A stretch of DNA of 64,000 nucleotides. Source: an uncultured Bacteroidota bacterium (lineage in GTDB: Bacteria; Bacteroidota; Bacteroidia; Bacteroidales; P3). Under the pieces are notes generated by a model. That model did no database searches. It was given only the letters and a program-made list of their open reading frames with translations, and was not told the origin of the DNA. This document shows, piece after piece, positions 43,701 to 52,395 of the stretch; position 1 is the first letter of the stretch, and each line of letters begins with the position of its first letter. Both the position numbers and the translations under genes were made by a program. Location of the stretch: NCBI GenBank assembly GCA_902790215.1, contig CADAQX010000003.1, positions 1 to 64,000 of the forward strand, given 5' to 3'.

Positions 43701-45156
43701 AATCAGCGGAAACAGCACCTATGGCACCGTGACCGGCAGCGGAATCTACAACTACAACACAACTGCTGTCATCACCGCCACTCCATATTATGGCTACCAT
43801 TTTGTGCAGTGGAATGACGGCAACACCGACAATCCGCGCACCGTTGTCGTCACCGAAAACACAGGCTATACCGCCCAGTTTGCAGTCAACAACTATCTGG
43901 TGACCGGAGCCTCCAACTCCACATCGGCCGGTATTGTCGCGGGAGGTGGCAGCTTCAACTACCTCTCCACCGCAACGCTTACCGCCCTGCCCGCTCCTCA
44001 CCACCACTTCATGCAGTGGAGCGACGGCATTACACTGAATCCGCGCAGTCTTACGGTTGTTTCCGACACACTGCTCACTGCCATCTTTGTAATCGACTCT
44101 CACCTTGTCACAGCTGCCGCCGCCGACACCCTCCAGGGCTATGTGACCGGTTCAGGCAACGTGGCCTATGGCTCCTCGATATATCTCACCGCCGTGCCGG
44201 CCTATGGCTACTATTTCACTGCATGGAGCGACGGCAACACCCAGAACCCCCGTCCGGTCACCATTACCAGCGACACGACATTCACCGCCCTCTTTGGCTC
44301 TAACGTGTACACGATAACCGTTTCCAGCTGCGACACCCTCATGGGCACTGTTTCAGGCGGCGGAATCTTTGAATACATGGACCAGGCCACCATGCTGGCC
44401 ATACCCGCCGAACACCACTACTTTGAGCAATGGAGCGACGGGGTCACCTCCAATCCGCGCTTCCTGACCGTCACTTCCGACAGTGCACTGGTTGCCATAT
44501 TCCAGCCCGAAGCACAATATTCCATTACCGTGAAAGCCAGCAACAACATGGGCTCCGTGACGGGCTCCGGAATATACTATAGCGGCGACACGGCCATTCT
44601 CACAGCCACTCCCAACAGCCACGTCGTCTTCCGGCAATGGGACGACGGTTCCACCGACAACCCACGCCGCATACGGGTTATCAGAAACGCCACCTACACG
44701 GCCATCTTCACGCCCCAGACATTCACCATTACGGCCAATCCCTCCAACCCCGACCTGGGAGTTGTCTATGGCGGAGGCGAGTATGCCTATGGCACCGAGG
44801 TCACGCTGCTGGCCCGTCCTTTCCCCGACATGGTTTTTGCCGGTTGGGTTGACGGCAACACCGACATCGAACGCACAATCATTGTAACGCATAATGCCTC
44901 CTTCACAGCCGTCTTCCGCGATCCTTTCGTAGGCATAGACACCCTCTCTGTCCCCGAAATAACCCTCCTCACACAGGGGCGTGACATCATCGTCCAGGGC
45001 GCAGAAGGACGCAACGTCAGCCTGTTCGACATCATGGGGCGCCGCATAGCCTCTGCCGTCAAGGCAACCGCCAGTGAGACGCTTCGCACGCCTGCCGCCG
45101 GAGTCTATCTGCTGCATATCGAAGGCCTTCCGGCCCGAAAGATAGTCGTCCGATAA
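40759..45156 (+). CDS. Giant BspA-like T9SS surface protein
   Basis: 1,465 residues. Signal peptide (ends AYA or YA-YS near 27); ~14 LRR_5/BspA-type leucine-rich repeats (TSVTAIEDRAFESCSGLSSI type, ~85-540); then twelve tandem ~70-residue Divergent InlB B-repeats (YTVTVVSNDTNMGSVFGGG ... FVQWSDGNTDNPR, ~555-1390); finally a T9SS type A sorting domain (VSLFDIMGRRIASA ... GVYLLHIEGLPARKIVVR). It should be secreted by T9SS and attached to the surface, with a stalk of InlB units carrying an LRR head. Adhesion is inferred. Confidence 0.85.
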   Translation: MMKNKAILKLILLCFLTATQYTAYAYSFSATCSTGHTLYYNILSDSTVAVTYPNNSGSSYYQGYTKPTGALQIPSIVYHGGTVYRVVSIGSNAFHSCNQLTSVTIPTSVTAIEDRAFESCSGLSSITIPASVLSIGVGAFQSCSGLLTVQIGSSVTSIGNVAFEGCSSLQSLTIPNSVLTMGNWAFCNCTSLDTLIIGTSLTQIVHNVFAGCNNVHYIHYNARNAICNYMTTGGYRTSLPVASLQELVIGDSVQTLNPYTFVGAASLAEVTLGTNVSTIGINTFSGCSGVHTLHYNARNCSDLSFSGADTVHGFRPFTQLSTLIIGDAVQHIPSYAFFGCGSISSTISLPDSLQSIGSHAFHGCTSIGAYLSFPATLLSVGTEAFRDCDSILFLNTGLSPAAIPAGAFMNCDRLYQVSVGNNTPAISDSAFQGCIRLASIALGSSVATIGNHAFSGCIRLVAPTFPNALSTIGTGAFQGCAQLGGQLSFPAAITSIGNNAFANTTPLSLIEMLGSQPPVIYDSTFASATASTILRVPCGAVLSYYMADHWSDFGNLTEGSPYRITLSVNNSLMGSASVTQLPTCSSPIARIQAYANTDYHFIRWNDGNSSNPRTLLMTSDSAFTAIFAPDNSYITVTCNDSTRGIVTGSGLYSYNAPVVLTATAFANYHFQCWSDGNTDNPRYLNAIQDSVFTAIFLSNYSTITVINNNPTMGTVSGGGTYYYQNPAIISATPFTGHHFTAWNDGVSTNPRTVIVSQDSVFSANFAVNIYTVTATSNNASMGMVTGGGTYPYLATAELSATAYYGHRFVQWSDGSTVNPRTLQVVSDTAFTAYFIPNTYTVTVVSNDTNMGSVFGGGTYNHGATATLSATAAYGYHFVQWSDGNTDNPRILTVTTNATYTAQFALNTYTLTALSNNSTMGTVLGGGTYPHNTPVYITAMPNHGYHFVQWMDSVTDNPRLVTMTANATYTAQFDFNTYTLTVISGNSTYGTVTGSGIYNYNTTAVITATPYYGYHFVQWNDGNTDNPRTVVVTENTGYTAQFAVNNYLVTGASNSTSAGIVAGGGSFNYLSTATLTALPAPHHHFMQWSDGITLNPRSLTVVSDTLLTAIFVIDSHLVTAAAADTLQGYVTGSGNVAYGSSIYLTAVPAYGYYFTAWSDGNTQNPRPVTITSDTTFTALFGSNVYTITVSSCDTLMGTVSGGGIFEYMDQATMLAIPAEHHYFEQWSDGVTSNPRFLTVTSDSALVAIFQPEAQYSITVKASNNMGSVTGSGIYYSGDTAILTATPNSHVVFRQWDDGSTDNPRRIRVIRNATYTAIFTPQTFTITANPSNPDLGVVYGGGEYAYGTEVTLLARPFPDMVFAGWVDGNTDIERTIIVTHNASFTAVFRDPFVGIDTLSVPEITLLTQGRDIIVQGAEGRNVSLFDIMGRRIASAVKATASETLRTPAAGVYLLHIEGLPARKIVVR

Positions 45157-45173
45157 AAATCGGTTGCAAAAAG

Positions 45174-45224
45174 CAAGAAACACCGCCACGTCGCTCACCC
45201 GGCACATGGCGGTGCTTCTTGTTT
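45174..45224 (+). terminator. Terminator after BspA-like gene
   Basis: AAGAAACACCGCCA (45175-) pairs with TGGCGGTGCTTCTT (ending 45220), followed by GTTT. Confidence 0.7.
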
Positions 45225-45243
45225 AACCAACCTGCCTTCCCTG

Positions 45244-45370
45244 TAACGTCGTTCCTTTTCCCCTTGATTTGCATTCTGTTTACCTCATTTTTCCCTTCTG
45301 AAAAGGGAAAACGAGCGAATATGAATCGAATAACGAGCGAATAAATGACGACGCTTGTACGTTGCTGCAT
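45244..45370 (+). repeat. Dispersed noncoding repeat, copy B (partial)
   Basis: Shares CCTCATTTTTCCCTT, GAAAAGGGAAAACGAG and CGAATAAATGACGACGCTTG with copies A and C. The rest of the 45157-45625 gap has only the promoter TATTTTTG (45589-45596) and a short hairpin CACATAC/GTATGTG (45547-45572). Confidence 0.7.
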
Positions 45371-45588
45371 TCTTTTCAAACGGCAGGCTAAAATAAACGG
45401 TTTAGATTGATTGTCAGACTTTTATTCACTCGTTGTGCGATTGAGATTCCTTTGAACGAAGGGAAATGCAGCACGATACTGCAGGGTTGATGCGAGGGGG
45501 AAAGGAGCTGAGAGTACATTTATCTGAAGGTTAAGGTAACTATTCGCACATACAAACATGCAAATGTATGTGATTCGATTTTTTTTCG

Positions 45589-45596
45589 TATTTTTG
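45589..45596 (+). promoter_or_regulatory. -7 element of the patatin gene
   Basis: TATTTTTG, 29 nt before the ATG at 45626. Confidence 0.55.
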
Positions 45597-45625
45597 CAGC
45601 CGGAAATAATATATGATTTGATAGT

Positions 45626-46546
45626 ATGAAACGTGTTTTTCTTTTAGTTGCGACGATGGTGCTGGGCATGTCCCTCGTGGCGCAGAATCAGAATTCAGTG
45701 CGGGATACTGAGCCGGACTACAGCCCTGCTTTGGCCAAGTTGAACGCCGAGGGCGTGCAGCTCGGTGTGGCATTGTGCGGCGGGTCGGCTTTCGGCTACG
45801 CCCATCTGGGCTTTCTGCAGGCCTTGGAGGATGCCGGGGTGCGTGTGGACCGCGTCAGCGGCACTTCGATGGGTGCCATAGTGGGCATGTTCTATGCCGC
45901 GGGCTATTCGCCGCGCGAGATTGTAGATATTGTCAAGAAAGAACGCATGGTGAGAAAGACCCGTATCTTTAAACCCAATCTCCATCACGACGGCGGGATG
46001 GCCGACTATACCCACCTGCGCAAGATGATGGCCAAGTATATTCCCTACAACAGTTTCGACTCGCTGAAAATTCCGTTCTACTGCTGTGTGTCGGATATGA
46101 ACCATCTGAAGCCGGTGTATGTGTCAACGGGCGACAAACTGCGCGAGTATGTGAGTGCGTCGGCGTCGGTACCTCGAGTGTTCGCACCGGTGATGATTGA
46201 CAGCGTGTATTATGTTGACGGCTATATATTCAACAACCTGCCTGTCGAGCCGCTGATTGATGCGGGGTGCAATGTCACCATCGGCCTTTACATACAGAGG
46301 GATACAGTCATGGAGCGCATCGACGACCCGAGCATCATTTCTTCGCGGGCTTTTGCGGTGAATTCCAACCTTTGCACACTGGACCACGTGCATTTGTGCA
46401 CCTATGGCATAGCCATCAAGGTGGGTGATTTGGGCAAGCTGGATTTCGGCAAGATTGACGAGTTTTTTGAATATGGCTACAAGGCCGGCAAGGAGTTTTT
46501 AGAGGAACTGTGTGGTGTGGAGGCAAAGAAAGACACTAAAGATTAG
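45626..46546 (+). CDS. Patatin-like phospholipase, exported
   Basis: 306 residues. Signal peptide (ends SLVAQ); oxyanion-hole Gly-rich loop ALCGGSAFGYAHLG; nucleophile S81 in GTSMG; catalytic D198 in YVDGYIFNN. These form the Ser-Asp dyad of patatin lipases, acting on lipids in the periplasm or outer membrane. It lacks the barrel and POTRA parts of two-partner patatins. Alone in its unit, with a hairpin after it and a riboswitch-led gene downstream. Confidence 0.85.
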   Translation: MKRVFLLVATMVLGMSLVAQNQNSVRDTEPDYSPALAKLNAEGVQLGVALCGGSAFGYAHLGFLQALEDAGVRVDRVSGTSMGAIVGMFYAAGYSPREIVDIVKKERMVRKTRIFKPNLHHDGGMADYTHLRKMMAKYIPYNSFDSLKIPFYCCVSDMNHLKPVYVSTGDKLREYVSASASVPRVFAPVMIDSVYYVDGYIFNNLPVEPLIDAGCNVTIGLYIQRDTVMERIDDPSIISSRAFAVNSNLCTLDHVHLCTYGIAIKVGDLGKLDFGKIDEFFEYGYKAGKEFLEELCGVEAKKDTKD

Positions 46547-46574
46547 ATAGATATGACGGCGTGGCAAATTTTTA

Positions 46575-46605
46575 TTTGCCATGTCGGATAATATTTGTAA
46601 TTTTG
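46575..46605 (+). promoter_or_regulatory. Consensus promoter of the riboswitch transcript
   Basis: TTTG (46575-46578), 19 nt, TAATTTTG (46598-46605), the ideal Bacteroidota spacing. It overlaps the right arm of a hairpin (about 46556-46587) behind the patatin gene. Confidence 0.75.
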
Positions 46606-46611
46606 CATCCG

Positions 46612-46792
46612 ATTTGGTCGCCGACGGGAGCAATCCCCGAGGCGTGAAAAGGGAATCAGGTGAAAGTCCTGAACAGTCCCGCTGCTGTGAGCTCATCGGA
46701 ACCGCAGCCCCCAATACAAAGCCACTGTGCAGCGCCATAGCCGCATGGGAAGGCAGGGCGGCGGAGAGCGAGTCAGAAGACCTGCCAAATCG
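46612..46792 (+). promoter_or_regulatory. Cobalamin riboswitch
   Basis: Conserved core pieces in order: GCGTGAAAAGGGAATCAGG, GTGAAAGTCCTGAACAGTC, CCGCTGCTGTGA, GCCACTG, GGGAAGGC and AGTCAGAAGACCTGCC, as in AdoCbl/MeCbl riboswitches. It precedes the T9SS protein gene at 46917, which should therefore be repressed when B12 is plentiful. Confidence 0.92.
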
Positions 46793-46886
46793 TTGATTTA
46801 AGGCTTTCGAGGAAAGAGCTGAAAATTGATAGCACGGCGTGTGCGCTTACGCTTGGCATCCCTTTTCACTTATTTCATGTAGAAAG

Positions 46887-46912
46887 CTATTTTGTAGAGA
46901 ACAACAAAATAG
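46887..46912 (+). promoter_or_regulatory. Hairpin next to start codon
   Basis: CTATTTTGT (46887-46895) pairs with ACAAAATAG (46904-46912), 8-nt loop, ending 4 nt before the ATG. It could act as the expression platform by blocking initiation. Confidence 0.45.
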
Positions 46913-46916
46913 TTAT

Positions 46917-49733
46917 ATGATGATTAAAAAGATTACTACATTTGCTTTGGGTCTGCTGCTTACGGCAGGCCTGTGGGCCCAGTCGGGCAACAACGAGATG
47001 TATGGCCATGCTGTGAAAGGCGGGGCCAAATCCATCACTTTCCCTGCATCGAACATCCAGTTCTGGACAGGTACGGGCAGCAATCAGGCTGTGGTTATAG
47101 TCGGTTGGGACGACAATTCCGGCGGCACGAACTTTGCATTGGCCTGGGGTGTGCGTTGGAACGGCACCGCTACGGCGCAGAATATGCTCGATACCATCAT
47201 GGCCTACGACACCCGTTTCGGCTACACGATTAACGGCAGCTTTGTTGATAGTGTGTGGTACAACGACGGTACGCTGGTGTCGGGTTCGGCTCTCAGCTAT
47301 TGGTGCTACAATGTCAATAATTCTATGGCTTCGGCCTATCCCTTTCAGAATATGACCAACGGCGACGTGATGGAGATTAGCAGCAGCTGTAATTTCTCGC
47401 TGACTTCGGCGACGGCAGCCACCAATCCCAACAATACCGACCCGGTGGATGCCACAATTGACACAAACGACATCCTTTATTGGGTTGGCAACGGCAGCAA
47501 CCGTGCTGTACTGATTGTCAACTGGGGCGACCCCGATACGGCCTTTGCCTGGGGATACCGCTTCAACGGCTCTGTGACGGCGCAGACTATGGTAGATAGC
47601 ATTGCCGCCGCCGACCCCCGTTTCTGGACGGTGGGTTCTCCTTCCCTCAATGGCGATATCCACTTTGTTCTCTCGAATGGTGATACGCTGGGCCTCGTCG
47701 ATGGCTCCTCCACGCCGATGGGATATAACTTCTGGTGGACGAATAAAAACGGTGTCAGTGCCGGCAGCGGTGCCGCCACTGTGTTGAACGACGGCGATGT
47801 GTTCAAGTATGGCGACCTGAGCGTTGGCACAGGCTGGGACCCGCTGGGCACTTATTTCATGGAATATGCCTGGGAGAAGACTCCGACTCCGGTGCCCGCT
47901 CCAAACGACACTCCTGTTGATGCCACCATTGCCCCCGAGGACATCACCTACTGGGTAGGTGAAGGACCCTTTGAGATTGTCTTTGCTATCAACTGGCCCG
48001 ATACCGCTCTGGCTTGGGGCTATCGCTTCAGCGCCCGCAGCACCAATCTGCAGAACGTGATGCACGACATTGCCGAAGCCGACAGCCGCATCACCTTTGT
48101 GAACGGCAGCTTCGGCATCGACGACATCCTCTTTGTCGAGAACGGCGACACCCTGCGCAAGGCTGCAGGCAGCTGGTGGGAGCACATGCTCAATGGCAGC
48201 ATGTCGAGCGGACTGAGCCAGCAGCTGAACGCCGGCGATTTCAGCCGCTGGGCTGACCCGACCGCAGGTGTGGTGGTGGACAGCACCTACGACACCAACT
48301 GGAACTACTGGATGTACACTCGTGTCTATCCGCAGACTATCACCCCTGTCAGCGAGCCCGCTCCTGTGGATGCCCGCATCAGCGCAAGCGAGATTGAGTA
48401 CTGGATTGGCGAGGGCGACAACGAGCTGGTGTTTGTTGTTAACTGGGCCGATAGCGCTCTGGCTTGGGGCTACCGCTTTGCCGACGACAGCGTGATGCTG
48501 AGCACCGTAATGGACGACATCGCTGCTGCCGATTCCCGTTTCAGCTATGTCAACGAGGGCTATGTGAGCGACATTCTCTTTGTGGAGAACGGCGACACGC
48601 TGGGCGTTACTCCCGGCAGCTGGTGGGAGCACACACTCAATGGCTACAGCTCGGCCGGCATGAGCCAGTGGATGCACGACGGCGACTTCAGCCGCTGGGC
48701 TGACCCCGTGGCCGGTGTGGCTGTAGATAGCTTCTATTACGAAGGCTGGGACTGGATTTACACCTATGTTTATCCCCAGCGCATCCATCCTGTCAGCGCT
48801 CCGGAGCCCGAAGTGGGACCCTTCTGCGGTGCTGTGGGTACCGAGGGCTGCACGGCTGTGAAATTCGACGACGAGCGCATCAAAGGCTGGGCCACCAGCT
48901 GCACACTGGTGCTTGGCTCCAGCAACCTGACCGACCCCGAAGCCGCTGTTGTCAGCTACGGCGCAGCAGAGGATGCCGTAGGCCCCGCCACCACCAGTAC
49001 GCTGGATGTGGTGAGCCTGGGCGACGGCGGTATGGCCACCTTGACCTTTGCCAACCCCATTGCCAACGGCGACGGGTATGACTTTGCCGTGTTTGAGAAT
49101 CCCTTCAACGACTACTTCCTCGAGCTGGCTTTTGTGGAGGTAAGCTCCGACGGCGAGCACTTTGTCCGCTTCCCTGCCACCTCTCTGACACAGACCCATA
49201 CGCAAATCACCGAGAGAGTTGACCCCACTTTCATCGACAATCTGGCTGGCAAATATCGTGTGGGCTACGGCACTCCGTTTGACCTTGACGAGCTGCGCGA
49301 CAGCGCCAATATCGACATCAACCATATCACCCATGTGCGTGTGATTGATGTGGTGGGCAGCATCGACCCGCAGTATGGCACCTACGATGCCTTCGGCCAC
49401 ATCATCAACGACCCCTTCCCCACCATCACCCACAGTGCCGGCTTCGACCTCGACGGTGTGGCTGTGCTGAACGAAATGCTGGGCATACACAATGCCGAAG
49501 CCACTGCCCTGAGAATGTACCCCAACCCCGCCAACGGCAATGTGCGCCTCACCTTCGAGGCTCAGGCTACCCGCAGCGAAGTGGTGGTGTATGATATGGC
49601 TGGCCGCAAGGTTGTGGCTATGCCCGTGGAGGCTGGCGTGAACGCCATAAGCCTCAACACCGCAGCTTTGGCCGACGGCGTGTATATGGTGCGCATGGGC
49701 ACCGGCGTGGAGAAACTGGTGGTTCGTCACTAA
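46917..49733 (+). CDS. B12-regulated T9SS surface protein
   Basis: 938 residues from the ATG at 46917 (the next codon is also ATG). Signal peptide ends LWAQ. Four related ~130-150-residue modules follow, each with (Y/F)WxGxGxNxxVxxVxW ... ALAWGYRF (near 50, 205, 370, 520 in the mature numbering). Then comes a ~250-residue module (GWATSCTLVLGSSNLTDPEA ... GDGYDFAVFENPF ... FVEVSSDGEHFVRFPA) seen in B12-controlled surface proteins, and a T9SS type A sorting domain (MYPNPANGNVRLTF ... VEKLVVRH). Surface capture of cobalamin or a related corrinoid is inferred from the riboswitch, not proven by sequence. Confidence 0.82.
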   Translation: MMIKKITTFALGLLLTAGLWAQSGNNEMYGHAVKGGAKSITFPASNIQFWTGTGSNQAVVIVGWDDNSGGTNFALAWGVRWNGTATAQNMLDTIMAYDTRFGYTINGSFVDSVWYNDGTLVSGSALSYWCYNVNNSMASAYPFQNMTNGDVMEISSSCNFSLTSATAATNPNNTDPVDATIDTNDILYWVGNGSNRAVLIVNWGDPDTAFAWGYRFNGSVTAQTMVDSIAAADPRFWTVGSPSLNGDIHFVLSNGDTLGLVDGSSTPMGYNFWWTNKNGVSAGSGAATVLNDGDVFKYGDLSVGTGWDPLGTYFMEYAWEKTPTPVPAPNDTPVDATIAPEDITYWVGEGPFEIVFAINWPDTALAWGYRFSARSTNLQNVMHDIAEADSRITFVNGSFGIDDILFVENGDTLRKAAGSWWEHMLNGSMSSGLSQQLNAGDFSRWADPTAGVVVDSTYDTNWNYWMYTRVYPQTITPVSEPAPVDARISASEIEYWIGEGDNELVFVVNWADSALAWGYRFADDSVMLSTVMDDIAAADSRFSYVNEGYVSDILFVENGDTLGVTPGSWWEHTLNGYSSAGMSQWMHDGDFSRWADPVAGVAVDSFYYEGWDWIYTYVYPQRIHPVSAPEPEVGPFCGAVGTEGCTAVKFDDERIKGWATSCTLVLGSSNLTDPEAAVVSYGAAEDAVGPATTSTLDVVSLGDGGMATLTFANPIANGDGYDFAVFENPFNDYFLELAFVEVSSDGEHFVRFPATSLTQTHTQITERVDPTFIDNLAGKYRVGYGTPFDLDELRDSANIDINHITHVRVIDVVGSIDPQYGTYDAFGHIINDPFPTITHSAGFDLDGVAVLNEMLGIHNAEATALRMYPNPANGNVRLTFEAQATRSEVVVYDMAGRKVVAMPVEAGVNAISLNTAALADGVYMVRMGTGVEKLVVRH

Positions 49734-49768
49734 TAAACAGAAAGTCTCATTATCAACCATTAATGCCG

Positions 49769-49802
49769 AGCGGTCGCTCGCATGAGCGACCGCTTATTTT
49801 TT
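49769..49802 (+). terminator. Terminator of B12-regulated gene
   Basis: Perfect 11-bp stem AGCGGTCGCTC / GAGCGACCGCT with GCAT loop and TATTTTTT. Confidence 0.9.
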
Positions 49803-49838
49803 GAAAAACAACAGCAAGCACAATAACAGATACATCTC

Positions 49839-51929
49839 ATGGAAACAGTTCCCTTTAGCATTACCAAGCGCGACGGCCAGCAGGTGCGCTTCTCGTTGGA
49901 CAAGATTATGAATGCCATCATCAAGGCATTCCAGTCGGTGGAAGAGCCGGTTGACCTCTCTACCCTCAACAAGATTATCACGCACCTTGACATCCACGAC
50001 GGCATCACCGTCGAGGACATCCAGAACCAGGTGGAGGTGGCCTTGATGAAAGAGGGTCACTACCGCGTGGCCAAGTCGTTCATGCTTTACCGCCAGAAAC
50101 ACACCGAAGACCGCGAGACGCTGGAGAAGCTCAACTTCCTGGTGGATTACTGCAAGGCCGGCAATGCCGCCACAGGCAGCAAGTACGACGCCAATGCCAA
50201 TGTGGAACACAAGAATATCGCCACGCTGATTGGCGAGCTGCCCAAGGCGGGTTTCATCCGCCTCAACCGCCGTCTGCTCACCGACCGCATCAAGAAGCTG
50301 TACGGCAAGGAGCTGGCCACACAGTATCTCGACCTGCTCACGCACCATTTCATCTACAAGAACGACGAGACCTCGCTGGCCAACTATTGCGCCAGCATCA
50401 CCATGTATCCCTGGCTCATCGGCGGCACCGCCTCCATAGGCGGCAACTCCAAGGCCCCGACCAACCTCAAGAGTTTCTGCGGCGGCTTTGTCAACATGGT
50501 GTTTATGGTTTCCAGCATGCTGAGCGGCGCCTGCGCCACACCCGAGTTCCTGATGTATCTGAACTATTTCCTCGGGCTGGAATATGGCCGGGAGTACTGG
50601 AAAGAACCCGACCGGGTGGTTGACCTCTCCGTCAAGCAGCGCTCCATCGACAAGATGATTACCGACTGCTTCGAGCAGATTGTCTATACACTGAACCAGC
50701 CCACAGGCGCCCGCAACTATCAGGCCGTGTTTTGGAATATCTCCTACTACGACCGCTACTATTTCGACAGTCTTTTCGGCGATTTCGTCTTCCCCGACGG
50801 CAGCAAGCCCGACTGGGAGGGTCTCTCCTGGCTGCAGAAGCGGTTTATGAAATGGTTCAATAAGGAGCGCACCAAGTCGCTGCTCACCTTCCCCGTCGAG
50901 ACGATGGCGCTGCTGACCGAGAACGGCGAATGCCGCGACCAAGAGTGGGCCGACTTCACGGCCGAGATGTACGCCGAAGGGCACTCCTTCTTCACTTATC
51001 TGAGCGACAACGCCGACTCGCTCTCCTCCTGCTGCCGTCTGCGCAACGAGATTACCGACAACGAGTTCAGCTATACTCTCGGTGCCGGCGGTGTATCGAC
51101 GGGCTCCAAGAGCGTTCTCACCGTCAACCTCAACCGCTGCATCCAGTATGCCGTCAACAACAATATCCCTTACATCAAATACCTCTCCGACATCGTTGAC
51201 CTTTGCCACAAGGTGCAAATAGCCTACAACGAGAACCTCAAGGAACTGCAGAGTCACGGCATGCTGCCCCTTTTCGACGCCGGCTATATCAACATCAACC
51301 GCCAGTATCTCACCATCGGCGTCAACGGCTTGGTGGAAGGCGCCGAGTTCCTCGGCATCCCCATCAACGACAACGACCAGTACCGCGAGTATGTGCAGTC
51401 GGTGCTCGGTGTGGTGGAGAAGTACAACAAGCAGTACCGCACCGACGAGCTGATGTTCAACTGCGAGATGATACCCGCCGAGAACGTGGGCATCAAGCAC
51501 TCCAAATGGGACAAGGAGGACGGCTATTTTGTGCCCCGCGACTGCTACAACAGCTATTTCTACATCGTCGAGGACGATTCGCTCACCATTCTCGACAAGT
51601 TCAAACTGCACGGCACTCCCTATATCCAGCACCTCACCGGCGGCAGCGCCCTGCACCTCAATCTGGACGAGCATCTGTCCAAAGAGCAGTATCGTCAACT
51701 GCTTCGTGTGGCGGCTACAGAGGGGTGCAACTATTTCACCTTTAATGTTCCGAACACCATCTGCAACGACTGTGGCCATATCGACAAACGCTACTTGAAA
51801 GAGTGTCCCGTGTGCCATAGCAAGAATGTGGACTACATGACCCGTATCATCGGTTACCTGAAGCGCATAAGCAATTTCTCGCAAGGTCGTCAGGAAGAAG
51901 CGCACCGCCGCTATTACCACAATGCTTAA
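49839..51929 (+). CDS. nrdD: Anaerobic ribonucleoside-triphosphate reductase
   Basis: 696 residues. Class III (glycyl radical) enzyme that reduces NTPs to dNTPs without oxygen. N-terminal ATP-cone (ITKRDGQQVRFSLDKIMNAI), C-terminal zinc site (CNDCGH ... CPVC) and the radical glycine in RIIGYL (G672). Overlaps its activase nrdG by 8 bp. The long barrel core is full-length. Confidence 0.94.
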   Translation: METVPFSITKRDGQQVRFSLDKIMNAIIKAFQSVEEPVDLSTLNKIITHLDIHDGITVEDIQNQVEVALMKEGHYRVAKSFMLYRQKHTEDRETLEKLNFLVDYCKAGNAATGSKYDANANVEHKNIATLIGELPKAGFIRLNRRLLTDRIKKLYGKELATQYLDLLTHHFIYKNDETSLANYCASITMYPWLIGGTASIGGNSKAPTNLKSFCGGFVNMVFMVSSMLSGACATPEFLMYLNYFLGLEYGREYWKEPDRVVDLSVKQRSIDKMITDCFEQIVYTLNQPTGARNYQAVFWNISYYDRYYFDSLFGDFVFPDGSKPDWEGLSWLQKRFMKWFNKERTKSLLTFPVETMALLTENGECRDQEWADFTAEMYAEGHSFFTYLSDNADSLSSCCRLRNEITDNEFSYTLGAGGVSTGSKSVLTVNLNRCIQYAVNNNIPYIKYLSDIVDLCHKVQIAYNENLKELQSHGMLPLFDAGYININRQYLTIGVNGLVEGAEFLGIPINDNDQYREYVQSVLGVVEKYNKQYRTDELMFNCEMIPAENVGIKHSKWDKEDGYFVPRDCYNSYFYIVEDDSLTILDKFKLHGTPYIQHLTGGSALHLNLDEHLSKEQYRQLLRVAATEGCNYFTFNVPNTICNDCGHIDKRYLKECPVCHSKNVDYMTRIIGYLKRISNFSQGRQEEAHRRYYHNA

Positions 51930-52395
51930 ATATCTCAACTCGGATATTGTCTTCCAAGAGGTGCCCGATGAAACCTCTTTGGCCATCAACATCACGGGGT
52001 GTCCCTGTCGGTGTCCGGGATGCCACAGCCCCTATCTGTGGGCGGACACTGGCAGACCTCTCGATGCCAATGCCATAGATTGCCTGATGGCGGAGCATGG
52101 CAAGAGCATCACCTGCATCTGCTTCATGGGCGGCGACGCTGCACCCCACGAGGTGGCCGACTTGGCCGCTTACGTCCACCAACGCTATCCCCGCCACAAG
52201 GTGGCCTGGTACAGCGGTCGGCAATACATACCCCATTACATCGACAAGCAGCAGTTCGACTACATCAAGGTAGGCCCCTACATCGCCCACCTCGGCCCCC
52301 TGCAGTCATCCCACTGCAACCAGCACATGCTAAAACGCCAACCCGACGGCACCTTCACCGACATCACCGCCCGCTTCCGCCGAAAAGCCACCTGA
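51922..52395 (+). CDS. nrdG: Anaerobic ribonucleotide reductase activating protein
   Basis: 157 residues. Radical SAM enzyme that installs the glycyl radical on NrdD. The CxxxCxxC cluster is CPCRCPGC (C27, C31, C34). Overlap with nrdD indicates coupled translation. Confidence 0.92.
   Translation: MLKYLNSDIVFQEVPDETSLAINITGCPCRCPGCHSPYLWADTGRPLDANAIDCLMAEHGKSITCICFMGGDAAPHEVADLAAYVHQRYPRHKVAWYSGRQYIPHYIDKQQFDYIKVGPYIAHLGPLQSSHCNQHMLKRQPDGTFTDITARFRRKAT

Noticed and set aside
42430..44930. CRISPR or satellite array
   Set aside because: Repeats are in-frame divergent InlB-like protein domains, about 210 bp each, within one open frame.
46887..49760. 957-codon open frame on the minus strand opposite the B12-regulated protein
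   Set aside because: It mirrors the codon pattern of the true plus-strand gene, which has a signal peptide, repeated modules, a T9SS domain, a promoter and a terminator. The antisense product has no recognisable domain.
49794..51995. 733-codon open frame opposite nrdD
   Set aside because: Shadow of the strongly conserved nrdD gene; the translation is low-complexity Val/Ala/His-rich.
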